From Pseudomonadota bacterium (GTDB taxonomy: Bacteria; Pseudomonadota; Alphaproteobacteria; Sphingomonadales; Sphingomonadaceae): 6,276 nucleotides of DNA. Position numbers and translations under genes: made by a program. The notes beneath the pieces are model-generated. The model saw nothing but the letters and a program-made list of their open reading frames with translations. It was not told where the DNA came from and ran no database searches. Positions 1-5,039 of this stretch are shown one piece after another. Location of the stretch: positions 1 through 6,276 of the forward strand of contig JAEWJQ010000359.1 of the NCBI GenBank assembly GCA_023386515.1, in the 5' to 3' direction. The stretch's first letter is position 1. Each line of letters opens with the position of its first letter.

Positions 1-30
1 CACGTCAACGGCGGCATGGCCATGATCTGA
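1..30 (+). CDS. fabG: C-terminal end of probable 3-oxoacyl-ACP reductase FabG (partial)
   Basis: Only the last nine codons are present, reading HVNGGMAMI and ending in TGA. This matches the usual C-terminus of FabG, an SDR-family NADPH-dependent reductase that reduces 3-oxoacyl-ACP to 3-hydroxyacyl-ACP in type II fatty acid synthesis. FabG proteins typically end with a 'HVNGGM' segment at the dimer interface. The position directly upstream of acpP, in the same direction, is the standard fabG-acpP-fabF order in proteobacteria and supports the call. The fragment is too short to exclude another SDR-family protein, so the assignment leans on the neighbours. Confidence 0.75.
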   Translation, partial: HVNGGMAMI

Positions 31-151
31 GGCGGGCGGAGGATTCGGTCCGACCGGCCGACCCTTAACAGACGCTTGCCACCTGAACCGCCCCGTTCTA
101 CGGGCGTTCAGGAATTATCAGAACACCCCCAACGTGAAGAGGGACTATCAC
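31..151 (+). other. fabG-acpP intergenic leader with imperfect hairpin
   Basis: This 121-bp spacer holds an inverted repeat: CTGAAC (83-88) pairs with GTTCAG (106-111), and inside it GCCC (90-93) pairs with GGGC (102-105), with one bulged C at 89 and an 8-nt loop. No T-run follows, so it is not a canonical intrinsic terminator. A second, shorter dyad, CGGTC-C-GACCG, lies at 46-56. I looked for a -35/-10 pair; the best is TTGCCA (76-81) with TACGGG 17 bp downstream, which is too poor in the -10 box to call a promoter. The region probably carries the acpP promoter or 5' UTR, but the sequence does not decide where. Confidence 0.4.
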
Positions 152-388
152 ATGAGCGAGACCGCCGACCGCGTGAAGAAGATCGTCGTCGAGCATCTCG
201 GCGTCGAAGCCGACAAGGTGACCGAGGATGCGAGCTTCATCGACGACCTCGGTGCCGACAGCCTCGACATCGTCGAGCTCGTCATGGCGTTCGAGGAAGA
301 GTTTGGGGTCGAGATCCCGGACGATGCCGCCGAGAAGATCACGACCGTGAAGGACGCGATCACCTATATCGACGAGCACAAGGGCTAA
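152..388 (+). CDS. acpP: Acyl carrier protein AcpP
   Basis: This is the cytoplasmic carrier that holds growing acyl chains on a 4'-phosphopantetheine arm and delivers them to the fatty acid synthesis enzymes and to lipid A and phospholipid acyltransferases. The protein has 78 residues, the usual size, and is strongly acidic. The phosphopantetheine attachment site is Ser37 in the motif [10 protein letters not shown] (34-43), followed by the acidic helix II ([14 protein letters not shown]) that docks partner enzymes. An in-frame GTG at 134 would add six residues (MKRDYH), but ATG 152 is chosen: it gives the canonical [16 protein letters not shown] start and has AGAGGG (138-143) 8 nt upstream. 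FabG lies upstream and fabF downstream, with an intrinsic terminator between acpP and fabF. Identification is essentially certain. Confidence 0.97.
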   Translation: MSETADRVKKIVVEHLGVEADKVTEDASFIDDLGADSLDIVELVMAFEEEFGVEIPDDAAEKITTVKDAITYIDEHKG

Positions 389-424
389 GCCCTCGCCCGA
401 TGCCGACATCGGGCCGGAATTGAG

Positions 425-463
425 CGGCTCCCCGTCCCCGGCTAGAGGGCGGGGAGCCGTTTT
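425..463 (+). terminator. Intrinsic terminator after acpP
   Basis: A perfect 10-bp GC-rich stem, CGGCTCCCCG (425-434) with CGGGGAGCCG (450-459), can be extended inward by a G-U and two G-C pairs. It is followed directly by TTTT (460-463). It begins 36 bp past the acpP stop. This is a textbook rho-independent terminator. Its place between acpP and fabF suggests partial termination, so that acpP mRNA exceeds fabF mRNA, or complete termination with a separate fabF promoter. The U-tract is only four long, so readthrough is plausible. Confidence 0.85.
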
Positions 464-516
464 GCGTTGAATATCGTCGCCGCTCCGCATCGTCGCGGGG
501 TCACCCAGCGCGGGGA

Positions 517-534
517 TGCCGGTCGCGACCGGCA
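517..534. promoter_or_regulatory. 18-bp perfect palindrome in the fabF leader
   Basis: TGCCGGTCG is followed directly by its exact reverse complement CGACCGGCA, a 9+9 dyad with no spacer. It sits 23 bp before the fabF ATG and 53 bp after the acpP terminator. As DNA it has the symmetry of a site for a dimeric regulator; as RNA it can form a 7-bp stem with a CGCG tetraloop just upstream of the fabF ribosome binding site. No regulator is encoded nearby, so the function is inference only. Confidence 0.4.
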
Positions 535-557
535 GGGCGCCTGAGAGGAAGAAGAGC

Positions 558-1814
558 ATGCGTCGCGTCGTCGTCACCGGTCTCGGTCTCGTCACTCCGC
601 TGGGTGCGGACGTGGAGACCGCGTGGGCCAATCTGATCGCGGGTAAGTCGGGCGCCGGACCGATCACGCGGTTCGACACCCAGGGGCAGAAATGCACCAT
701 CGCGTGCGAGGTGAAGCCGAAGGACCATGACTATGGCTTCGACCCCGACAAGCGCGTCGATCACAAGATCCAGCGGCAGGTCGATCCGTTCATTGTCTAT
801 GGTATCGACGCCGCCGGCCAGGCGCTGGAGGATGCCGGTCTGACCGAGATGGACGAGGCGACGAAGCTGCGCGCCGGCGTGTCGATCGGTTCGGGCATCG
901 GCGGCCTGCCCGGCATCGAGATCGAATCGGTCAATCTGCACGAACGCGGTCCCGGCCGGGTCAGCCCGCACTTCGTCCATGGCCGGCTAATCAACCTGAT
1001 CTCCGGTCAGGTCAGCATCAAATACGGGCTGATGGGGCCGAATCACGCCGTCGTCACCGCCTGCTCGACCGGCGCGCATTCGATCGGCGATGCCGCCCGG
1101 ATGATCCGCGACGACGATGCCGACATCATGCTGGCGGGCGGTGCGGAAAGCACGATCAACCCGCTCGGCGTCGCCGGCTTCGCCCAGGCGCGCGCGCTCA
1201 ACACCAGCATGAACGACCGCCCGACCGAGGCGAGCCGACCCTATGACCGCAATCGCGACGGCTTCGTGATGGGCGAGGGCGCGGGTGTCGTCGTGCTTGA
1301 GGAATATGAGCATGCCAAGGCGCGCGGCGCCAAAATCTATGCCGAGGTGGTCGGCTACGGCCTGTCGGGCGATGCCTATCATGTCACCGCGCCGCACCCG
1401 GAGGGCAAGGGCGCGGAAAATGCGATGCGCATGGCGCTGCACAAGGCGGGGATGGAACCGTCGGACATCGATTACATCAACGCCCATGGCACCTCGACCA
1501 TGGCGGACACGATCGAACTTGCTGCGGCGAAGCGGGTGTTCGGCGACGACCTGTCGGGTGCGTCCATGTCGAGCACCAAATCGGCGATCGGCCACCTGCT
1601 CGGCGGCGCCGGCGCGGTGGAGAGCATCTTCTGCATCCTGGCGCTGCGCGACCAGATCGTGCCGCCGACGCTCAACCTGGACGATCCCGACGAGGGGACC
1701 GAGGGCGTGGACCTGGTGCCGCACACCGCCAAGAAGCGCGAGGTCAAGGCGGTGCTCAACAATTCCTTCGGCTTCGGCGGCACCAACGCATCGCTGGTGA
1801 TGAAGGCGATCTGA
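558..1814 (+). CDS. fabF: Beta-ketoacyl-ACP synthase II FabF
   Basis: This enzyme condenses malonyl-ACP with acyl-ACP to lengthen the chain by two carbons in cytoplasmic fatty acid synthesis; type II enzymes also set unsaturated chain length. The protein has 418 residues, normal for FabF, with the two-part thiolase fold. The active-site nucleophile is Cys169 in TACSTGAHSIG; the malonyl-decarboxylating histidines are His310 (NAHGTST) and His346 (KSAIGHLLGGAG, with Lys341). The gatekeeper Phe406 lies in NNSFGFGGTN (401-410). ATG 558 is chosen over ATG 516 because it gives the family N-terminus MRRVVVTGLGLVTPLG and has AGAGGA (544-549) 8 nt upstream; the longer start would add 14 non-conserved residues. 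It sits after acpP and 23 bp before mltG, a common alphaproteobacterial order. No catalytic residue is missing. Confidence 0.98.
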   Translation: MRRVVVTGLGLVTPLGADVETAWANLIAGKSGAGPITRFDTQGQKCTIACEVKPKDHDYGFDPDKRVDHKIQRQVDPFIVYGIDAAGQALEDAGLTEMDEATKLRAGVSIGSGIGGLPGIEIESVNLHERGPGRVSPHFVHGRLINLISGQVSIKYGLMGPNHAVVTACSTGAHSIGDAARMIRDDDADIMLAGGAESTINPLGVAGFAQARALNTSMNDRPTEASRPYDRNRDGFVMGEGAGVVVLEEYEHAKARGAKIYAEVVGYGLSGDAYHVTAPHPEGKGAENAMRMALHKAGMEPSDIDYINAHGTSTMADTIELAAAKRVFGDDLSGASMSSTKSAIGHLLGGAGAVESIFCILALRDQIVPPTLNLDDPDEGTEGVDLVPHTAKKREVKAVLNNSFGFGGTNASLVMKAI

Positions 1815-1837
1815 TCCGCTAGGGCCGGGAGACGGAC

Positions 1838-2806
1838 GTGCGCAAGGTCGGCTGTGTCGGATTGCTGGTCGCCCTGGTGGCGATCGTCGCCGCCTTCTGG
1901 GTGGTCCATGGCTGGGGCGGCAGCGGCCCGGCGCCGCGCACGCTGACCGTGCAGGTCGCGGAGGGCAGCACGCTGGCCGGTGCGGCGCGCGAACTGGAGA
2001 AGGCCGGAGCGATCCCGTCGGCCGGCCGCTTCCGCCTGCTCGCCCGCCTGTTCGGCTCGGGCGAGCCGATCAAGGCGGGCGAATATCGCATTCCGCCGCA
2101 CACCAGCCAGTCCGACATCCTCAAGATGCTGCAGGGCGGCAAGGTCCTGCAGCGGCTCGTCGTCGTGCCGGAGGGCTATCCCTCGGTGCTCGTCCACGAT
2201 GCGCTGATGAAGGCCGACGGTCTGGTCGGTCCGGTGCCGATGCCGGCGGAAGGATCGGTGCTGCCCGACAGCTACGCCTTCCAACGCGGTGACACGCGCG
2301 CCTCCGTCGTCACCCGGATGCAGACGGCAATGCGTAACTATCTTCAGTCCGCCTGGGCGAAGCGCAAGCCGGGCATCGCGGTGTTAACGCCCGAACAGGC
2401 GGTGATCCTCGCCTCGATCGTCGAGAAGGAGACGGGCAAGCCGTCCGAGCGGCGGATGGTCGCCGCCGTCTACGGCAACCGCCTGAGAGCCGGCATGCCG
2501 CTGCAAGCCGATCCGACAGTGATCTACCCGATCACCAAGGGACGCCCGCTCGGCCGCCGCATCCTGCGCTCCGAGCTGCGCGCCAAGAACGGCTACAACA
2601 CCTATGCCGAAACCGGCCTGCCGGTCGGGCCGATCGCCAATCCGGGACGTGCCTCGATCGACGCGGTGCTCGACCCGGCGCAGTCCAAGGCGCTGTATTT
2701 CGTCGCCGACGGCACCGGTGGCCATGTGTTCGCGGACACGCTTGCCGAGCACAATGCCAACGTCCAGAAATGGTACGCCATCCGCCGCGCGCGCGGAGAG
2801 ATGTAG
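1838..2806 (+). CDS. mltG: Endolytic murein transglycosylase MltG (YceG family)
   Basis: MltG is an inner-membrane protein with a periplasmic lytic transglycosylase domain. It cleaves nascent peptidoglycan glycan strands and is thought to terminate their elongation. The protein has 322 residues: a membrane anchor at about 4-24 (VGCVGLLVALVAIVAAFWVV), a LysM-like region at about 35-107 (TLTVQVAEGSTLAGAARELEKAGAI onward), then the YceG catalytic domain. The VEKET motif (195-199) contains the catalytic Glu, probably Glu196, equivalent to Glu218 of the E. coli protein. Other family motifs are NRLRAGMPLQADPTVIY (214-230), YNTY..GLPVGPIANPG (253-270) and YFVADGTGGHVF (287-298). The start is GTG, with GGGAG (1827-1831) 6 nt upstream; no ATG fits the anchor. 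The gene follows fabF by 23 bp, so it is probably co-transcribed with it. Confidence 0.95.
   Translation: MRKVGCVGLLVALVAIVAAFWVVHGWGGSGPAPRTLTVQVAEGSTLAGAARELEKAGAIPSAGRFRLLARLFGSGEPIKAGEYRIPPHTSQSDILKMLQGGKVLQRLVVVPEGYPSVLVHDALMKADGLVGPVPMPAEGSVLPDSYAFQRGDTRASVVTRMQTAMRNYLQSAWAKRKPGIAVLTPEQAVILASIVEKETGKPSERRMVAAVYGNRLRAGMPLQADPTVIYPITKGRPLGRRILRSELRAKNGYNTYAETGLPVGPIANPGRASIDAVLDPAQSKALYFVADGTGGHVFADTLAEHNANVQKWYAIRRARGEM
2795..2800 (+). promoter_or_regulatory. Ribosome binding site choosing the start of the Rap1a-like gene
   Basis: GGAGAG lies inside the last codons of mltG, 8 nt before a GTG at 2809. The alternative in-frame ATG at 2770, inside mltG, has no purine-rich site upstream. 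This favours GTG 2809 and suggests translation coupled to mltG. Confidence 0.6.
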
Positions 2807-2808
2807 GC

Positions 2809-3183
2809 GTGTTCGGGGTGGCCGTCGCGATCGCCGCTACCGCATCGGCCCCCATGAACGGGGACGGGGGCTTCAATCGCAAATTGCTACGGAAGCGCTG
2901 CGCAACCGCCGCGACTTCGCCCGACTTCGCGCGAGACAGCGATTTCTGCCTTCAGCACGTCTACGCGATTGCCAACCGAATCGATGCGTACCGAATGGCG
3001 CATCAGATGCCGCAATGCATACCCTCCAACGCGAAGCCGGAGCGGTTACGTTTGGTAGCGGTCCGCGCGTTGGGGTTCGATCATGAGAGCGGCAACTGGG
3101 CGGAAGCGGTGGGCAATGCGCTGCTCGCTGAATTCAGCTGCACGAGTGATCCGCTACCGGAAAAGCAGCCAAGCCGTCGTTGA
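2809..3183 (+). CDS. Small exported Rap1a/Tai-family-like protein
   Basis: The predicted 124-residue protein has a short hydrophobic N-terminus (about 2-14, FGVAVAIAATASA) that could be a signal peptide. A compact domain follows with four cysteines at 31, 47, 70 and 111. The pattern F-N-x(3)-L-L-x(3)-C, FCxxxVYAIAN, QCIP, a W-x-x-A-V helix and LLAEFSC resembles the Rap1a/Tai family. Some members are periplasmic immunity proteins against type VI secretion amidases; many alphaproteobacterial members have no known role. The cysteines would form two disulfides in the periplasm. GTG 2809 is preferred for its ribosome binding site, but ATG 2770 would give the signal peptide an arginine-rich n-region (RHPPRARR), missing with GTG. 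The gene starts 2 bp after mltG. Its codons include ATA, TTA, GTA, two CTA and three CGA, unusual beside its neighbours, which suggests acquisition or weak expression. The family call comes from pattern memory, not a search; function is unknown. Confidence 0.7.
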   Translation: MFGVAVAIAATASAPMNGDGGFNRKLLRKRCATAATSPDFARDSDFCLQHVYAIANRIDAYRMAHQMPQCIPSNAKPERLRLVAVRALGFDHESGNWAEAVGNALLAEFSCTSDPLPEKQPSRR

Positions 3184-3363
3184 TCCCAGGATCCGGGCGG
3201 CGGCTTGATCGGCTTGAACGCTCCATCACCCGATCGAGCTGCCTGACCGGTGGCGAGCGCGTCAATACCATCGTGTTCTTGCAAAGAGAGGAACCCAGAG
3301 CCAGACAGCATTCGCGCGTGACCCTCAGCGCCCCTGCGTTCGCAGGAACACGGCCGACGATCC
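3184..3363. other. Convergent intergenic region, no gene recognised
   Basis: These 180 bp separate the ends of the two opposing operons. Open frames cross it on both strands, but none has a plausible start, recognisable domain or ribosome binding site. It contains a 9-bp near-exact tandem repeat, CGGCTTGAT/CGGCTTGAA (3201-3218), a weak GATCGG...CCGATC dyad (3207-3212 with 3230-3235, 17-nt loop) and the hairpin listed separately. No stem followed by a T-run is seen for either operon, so how transcription ends here is not visible. Confidence 0.5.
3333..3346. repeat. Short REP-like hairpin downstream of eda
   Basis: CCTGCG-TT-CGCAGG forms a 5-bp stem with a GTTC tetraloop (or a 6-bp stem with 2 nt between the arms). 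It lies 17 bp past the eda stop on the - strand. Similar CCTGCG...CGCAGG hairpins are, in my recollection, common extragenic repeats in sphingomonad and other alphaproteobacterial genomes. No T-run follows on either strand, so it is not a canonical terminator; it may act as an mRNA 3'-end stabiliser. Only one copy is in the window, so the repeat status cannot be shown here. Confidence 0.4.
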
Positions 3364-3969
3364 TCAGCCGCGCAGGCCGCTCGCCGCGCGCGCCTTGGCT
3401 TCCACCTCTGACATGCTGCCGCCGGTCACCCAGCTGCCGCCGACACAGAGCACCGGCTTGAACGCCAGCCATTCGGGCGCGCTCGCCTCGGTGATCCCGC
3501 CGGTCGGGCAGAAGCGGCATTGGTAGAAGGGGGCGGCAAGCGCCTTCAGCGCCTTCAGGCCGCCGCTGGTTTCGGCCGGGAAGAACTTGAAATGCGTCAG
3601 CCCGAGATCGAGCCCGCGCATGATGTCGCCCGCCGTCGCGGTGCCGGGAAGATCGGCGACGCCGGCGTCGAGGATCGGCCTGGCGAGCCGCTCGGTCAGG
3701 CCGGGCGAGACGATGAACTCGACGCCGGCGTCGATCACGTCGCGCGCCTGCGCCTCGTTGACCACCGTGCCGGCGCCGACGATCGCGCCCGGCACCCGCT
3801 TCATCTCGGCGATCGCCTCCATCGCCGCGCCGGTGCGCAGCGTCACCTCAAGCACGCGCAGCCCGCCGGCGACCAGAGCCTCGGCCAGCGGCCGGGCGGT
3901 GGCGGCGTCGTCGATCACCAGCACCGGGATCACGGCGCTGGTCTGCATGATGGTGGCGATGTCGGTCAT
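3364..3969 (-). CDS. eda: 2-dehydro-3-deoxy-phosphogluconate (KDPG) aldolase
   Basis: Eda cleaves KDPG to pyruvate and glyceraldehyde-3-phosphate, the last step specific to the Entner-Doudoroff pathway, in the cytoplasm. The protein has 201 residues, close to the usual 200-215, and forms a TIM barrel of the class I KDPG/KHG aldolase family. Lys128 in HFKFFPAE (126-133) is the Schiff-base lysine. Glu41 and Arg45 in VLEVTLRT match the general acid/base Glu and the carboxylate-binding Arg of the E. coli enzyme. GAGTVVNEAQ (65-74), FIVSPG (85-90), CPTGGI (154-159) and CVGGSW (175-180) complete the substrate and phosphate pocket. It is the last gene of edd-glk-eda and starts 9 bp after glk. Its ribosome binding site AAGGA (3976-3980) overlaps the glk stop codon, so translation is probably coupled. 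A dual role on 2-keto-4-hydroxyglutarate is possible. Confidence 0.97.
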   Translation of the reverse strand: MTDIATIMQTSAVIPVLVIDDAATARPLAEALVAGGLRVLEVTLRTGAAMEAIAEMKRVPGAIVGAGTVVNEAQARDVIDAGVEFIVSPGLTERLARPILDAGVADLPGTATAGDIMRGLDLGLTHFKFFPAETSGGLKALKALAAPFYQCRFCPTGGITEASAPEWLAFKPVLCVGGSWVTGGSMSEVEAKARAASGLRG

Positions 3970-3975
3970 GATAGG

Positions 3976-3980
3976 TCCTT
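3976..3980 (-). promoter_or_regulatory. eda ribosome binding site overlapping the glk stop codon
   Basis: On the - strand the junction reads TAAGGACCTATCATG. The glk stop TAA supplies the first two bases of the AAGGA site, 6 nt before the eda ATG. Ribosomes finishing glk would be placed for eda initiation. Confidence 0.75.
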
Positions 3981-4950
3981 ACTGGCCGGTATGCTGCTGG
4001 GCGAAGGCGGCGGCGGCGCCGAACAGGCCGGGCTGGGGATGGGTGATGAGCTTGACCGGGATGCCGGCCATCATCGACTGGAAGCGGCCCTTGGCGACGA
4101 AGCGCTGGTCGAAGCCGGAGCGGATCAGTTTGTCCTTGATGCGCAGGCCGAGACCGCCGGCGATCACCACGCCCTTGGCACCGTGGGTCAGCGCCAGATC
4201 GCCGGCGACCGCGCCGAGCGACAGGCAGAAGCGGTCGAGCGCGGCGAGCGCGATGGAATCGGTGCCGTCGAGTGCCTCGGTCCAGATCGTCTTGTCGTCG
4301 CGGCTGGGAACGGGGCGCGCCTCCATCTCTGCCAGTGTCTCATAGATGGCGACGATGCCGGGACCGGAGCAGATCCGCTCGGCCGAGACGCGGGTGAAGG
4401 TGCGGCGCAGGCGGCGGACGATCGCGTCCTCGATCGCGTCGAGCGGCGAAAAGTCCATATGGCCGCCCTCTGTCGGCAGGACGTAATAGCGATGGTCGGT
4501 CTGAAAGACCTGCGCGACGCCGAGGCCCGTGCCGGGCCCGCAGACGGTGGTGATGCCGTCGGTCGGGATCGGCGTATCCGGTCCGCAGAGATGGACGAAA
4601 TGCTGTTGCGGCAATTGCGCGACGGCATGGCCGACCGCGCCGAAATCGTTGATCACCGTATAGATGTCGGCGCCGAGCCGCTCCGGGATCAGCGATGGGC
4701 GGATCACCCAGGGATTGTTGGTCAGCCGGATCACGTCGCCGGTGATCGGCGAGGCGACGGAGATCGCCGCCGCCTTGGGCAGGTCACCGCCATGCGCCGC
4801 GGCGAAGGCCTGCCATGCCGTCTGCAGGCTCGCATGGTCTTCGGTGCGGAGCGTCATCGGCTCGCCGAGCGAGACGACGCGGCCGCCCTCGACCTCCGCG
4901 ATCGCGAAACGGGCATGCGTGCCCCCGATGTCCACCGCTACGACGTGCAT
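3979..4950 (-). CDS. glk: Glucokinase (proteobacterial Glk family)
   Basis: Glk phosphorylates free cytoplasmic glucose with ATP to glucose-6-phosphate, feeding the oxidative step and then the Entner-Doudoroff enzymes. The protein has 323 residues, the typical length. The N-terminal phosphate loop is DIGGTHARFA (7-16). Glucose-binding and catalytic motifs are LTNNPW (76-81), VINDFGAVGHA (99-109, with Asp102 as the catalytic base) and EGGHMDF (161-167). The ATP-side motifs are CGPGTGLGVA (137-146), CSGPGI (194-199) and VVIAGGLGLR (261-270). This is the E. coli Glk type rather than the ROK repressor/kinase type. The start ATG has GGAGGG (4955-4960) 4 nt upstream. It lies between edd and eda; a glk beside edd recalls the Zymomonas zwf-edd-glk cluster and suits an organism that imports unphosphorylated glucose rather than using a PTS. 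Confidence 0.96.
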   Translation of the reverse strand: MHVVAVDIGGTHARFAIAEVEGGRVVSLGEPMTLRTEDHASLQTAWQAFAAAHGGDLPKAAAISVASPITGDVIRLTNNPWVIRPSLIPERLGADIYTVINDFGAVGHAVAQLPQQHFVHLCGPDTPIPTDGITTVCGPGTGLGVAQVFQTDHRYYVLPTEGGHMDFSPLDAIEDAIVRRLRRTFTRVSAERICSGPGIVAIYETLAEMEARPVPSRDDKTIWTEALDGTDSIALAALDRFCLSLGAVAGDLALTHGAKGVVIAGGLGLRIKDKLIRSGFDQRFVAKGRFQSMMAGIPVKLITHPQPGLFGAAAAFAQQHTGQ

Positions 4951-4973
4951 TCATCCCTCCGATTATCGTTGTC

Positions 4974-5000
4974 GACGCTTTGCGTCCGGCGCTCCGCGCC
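4974..5000 (-). repeat. Two adjacent small stem-loops between edd and glk
   Basis: The 89-bp edd-glk spacer contains GACGC-TTT-GCGTC (4974-4986) and, one base on, GGCGC-TCC-GCGCC (4988-5000), both written as the + strand. Each is a perfect 5-bp stem with a 3-nt loop. In the mRNA they lie about 24 nt before the glk start codon. No T-run follows, so they are not canonical terminators. They may influence mRNA processing or stability between the cistrons, or be part of a short extragenic repeat family. Confidence 0.45.
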
Positions 5001-5039
5001 TCCCGCTCTGTTGGAAAGCCAGGTGGCGGGTCGTTCTCG

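Noticed and set aside
76..104. TTGCCA with TACGGG 17 bp downstream as an acpP promoter
   Set aside because: The -10 box matches the consensus at only its first two positions, so the pair is no better than chance.
516..557. ATG 516 as the fabF start
   Set aside because: It would add 14 non-conserved residues and fall at the edge of the palindrome, while ATG 558 has a proper ribosome binding site and the family N-terminus.
98..700. A 200-codon open frame on the - strand over acpP and the start of fabF
   Set aside because: It is antisense to acpP and crosses the terminator and fabF leader. No domain or plausible start context was seen.
987..1724. A 245-codon open frame antisense to fabF
   Set aside because: It mirrors the fabF codon structure and contains no recognisable motif.
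3081..3311. A 76-codon - strand frame covering the convergent gap
   Set aside because: It overlaps the Rap1a-like gene, has no ribosome binding site noticed and no conserved pattern. It does not explain the gap.
3180..3461. A TTG-started + strand frame running from the gap into eda
   Set aside because: It has a weak start, an Arg/Pro-rich composition and a long overlap antisense to eda, all typical of a spurious frame.
3210..3465. 12-bp direct repeat CGGCTTGAACGC at 3210-3221 and 3454-3465
   Set aside because: One copy is within the eda coding sequence, and a repeat of this length in about 6 kb is expected by chance about once; no flanking mobile-element features were seen.
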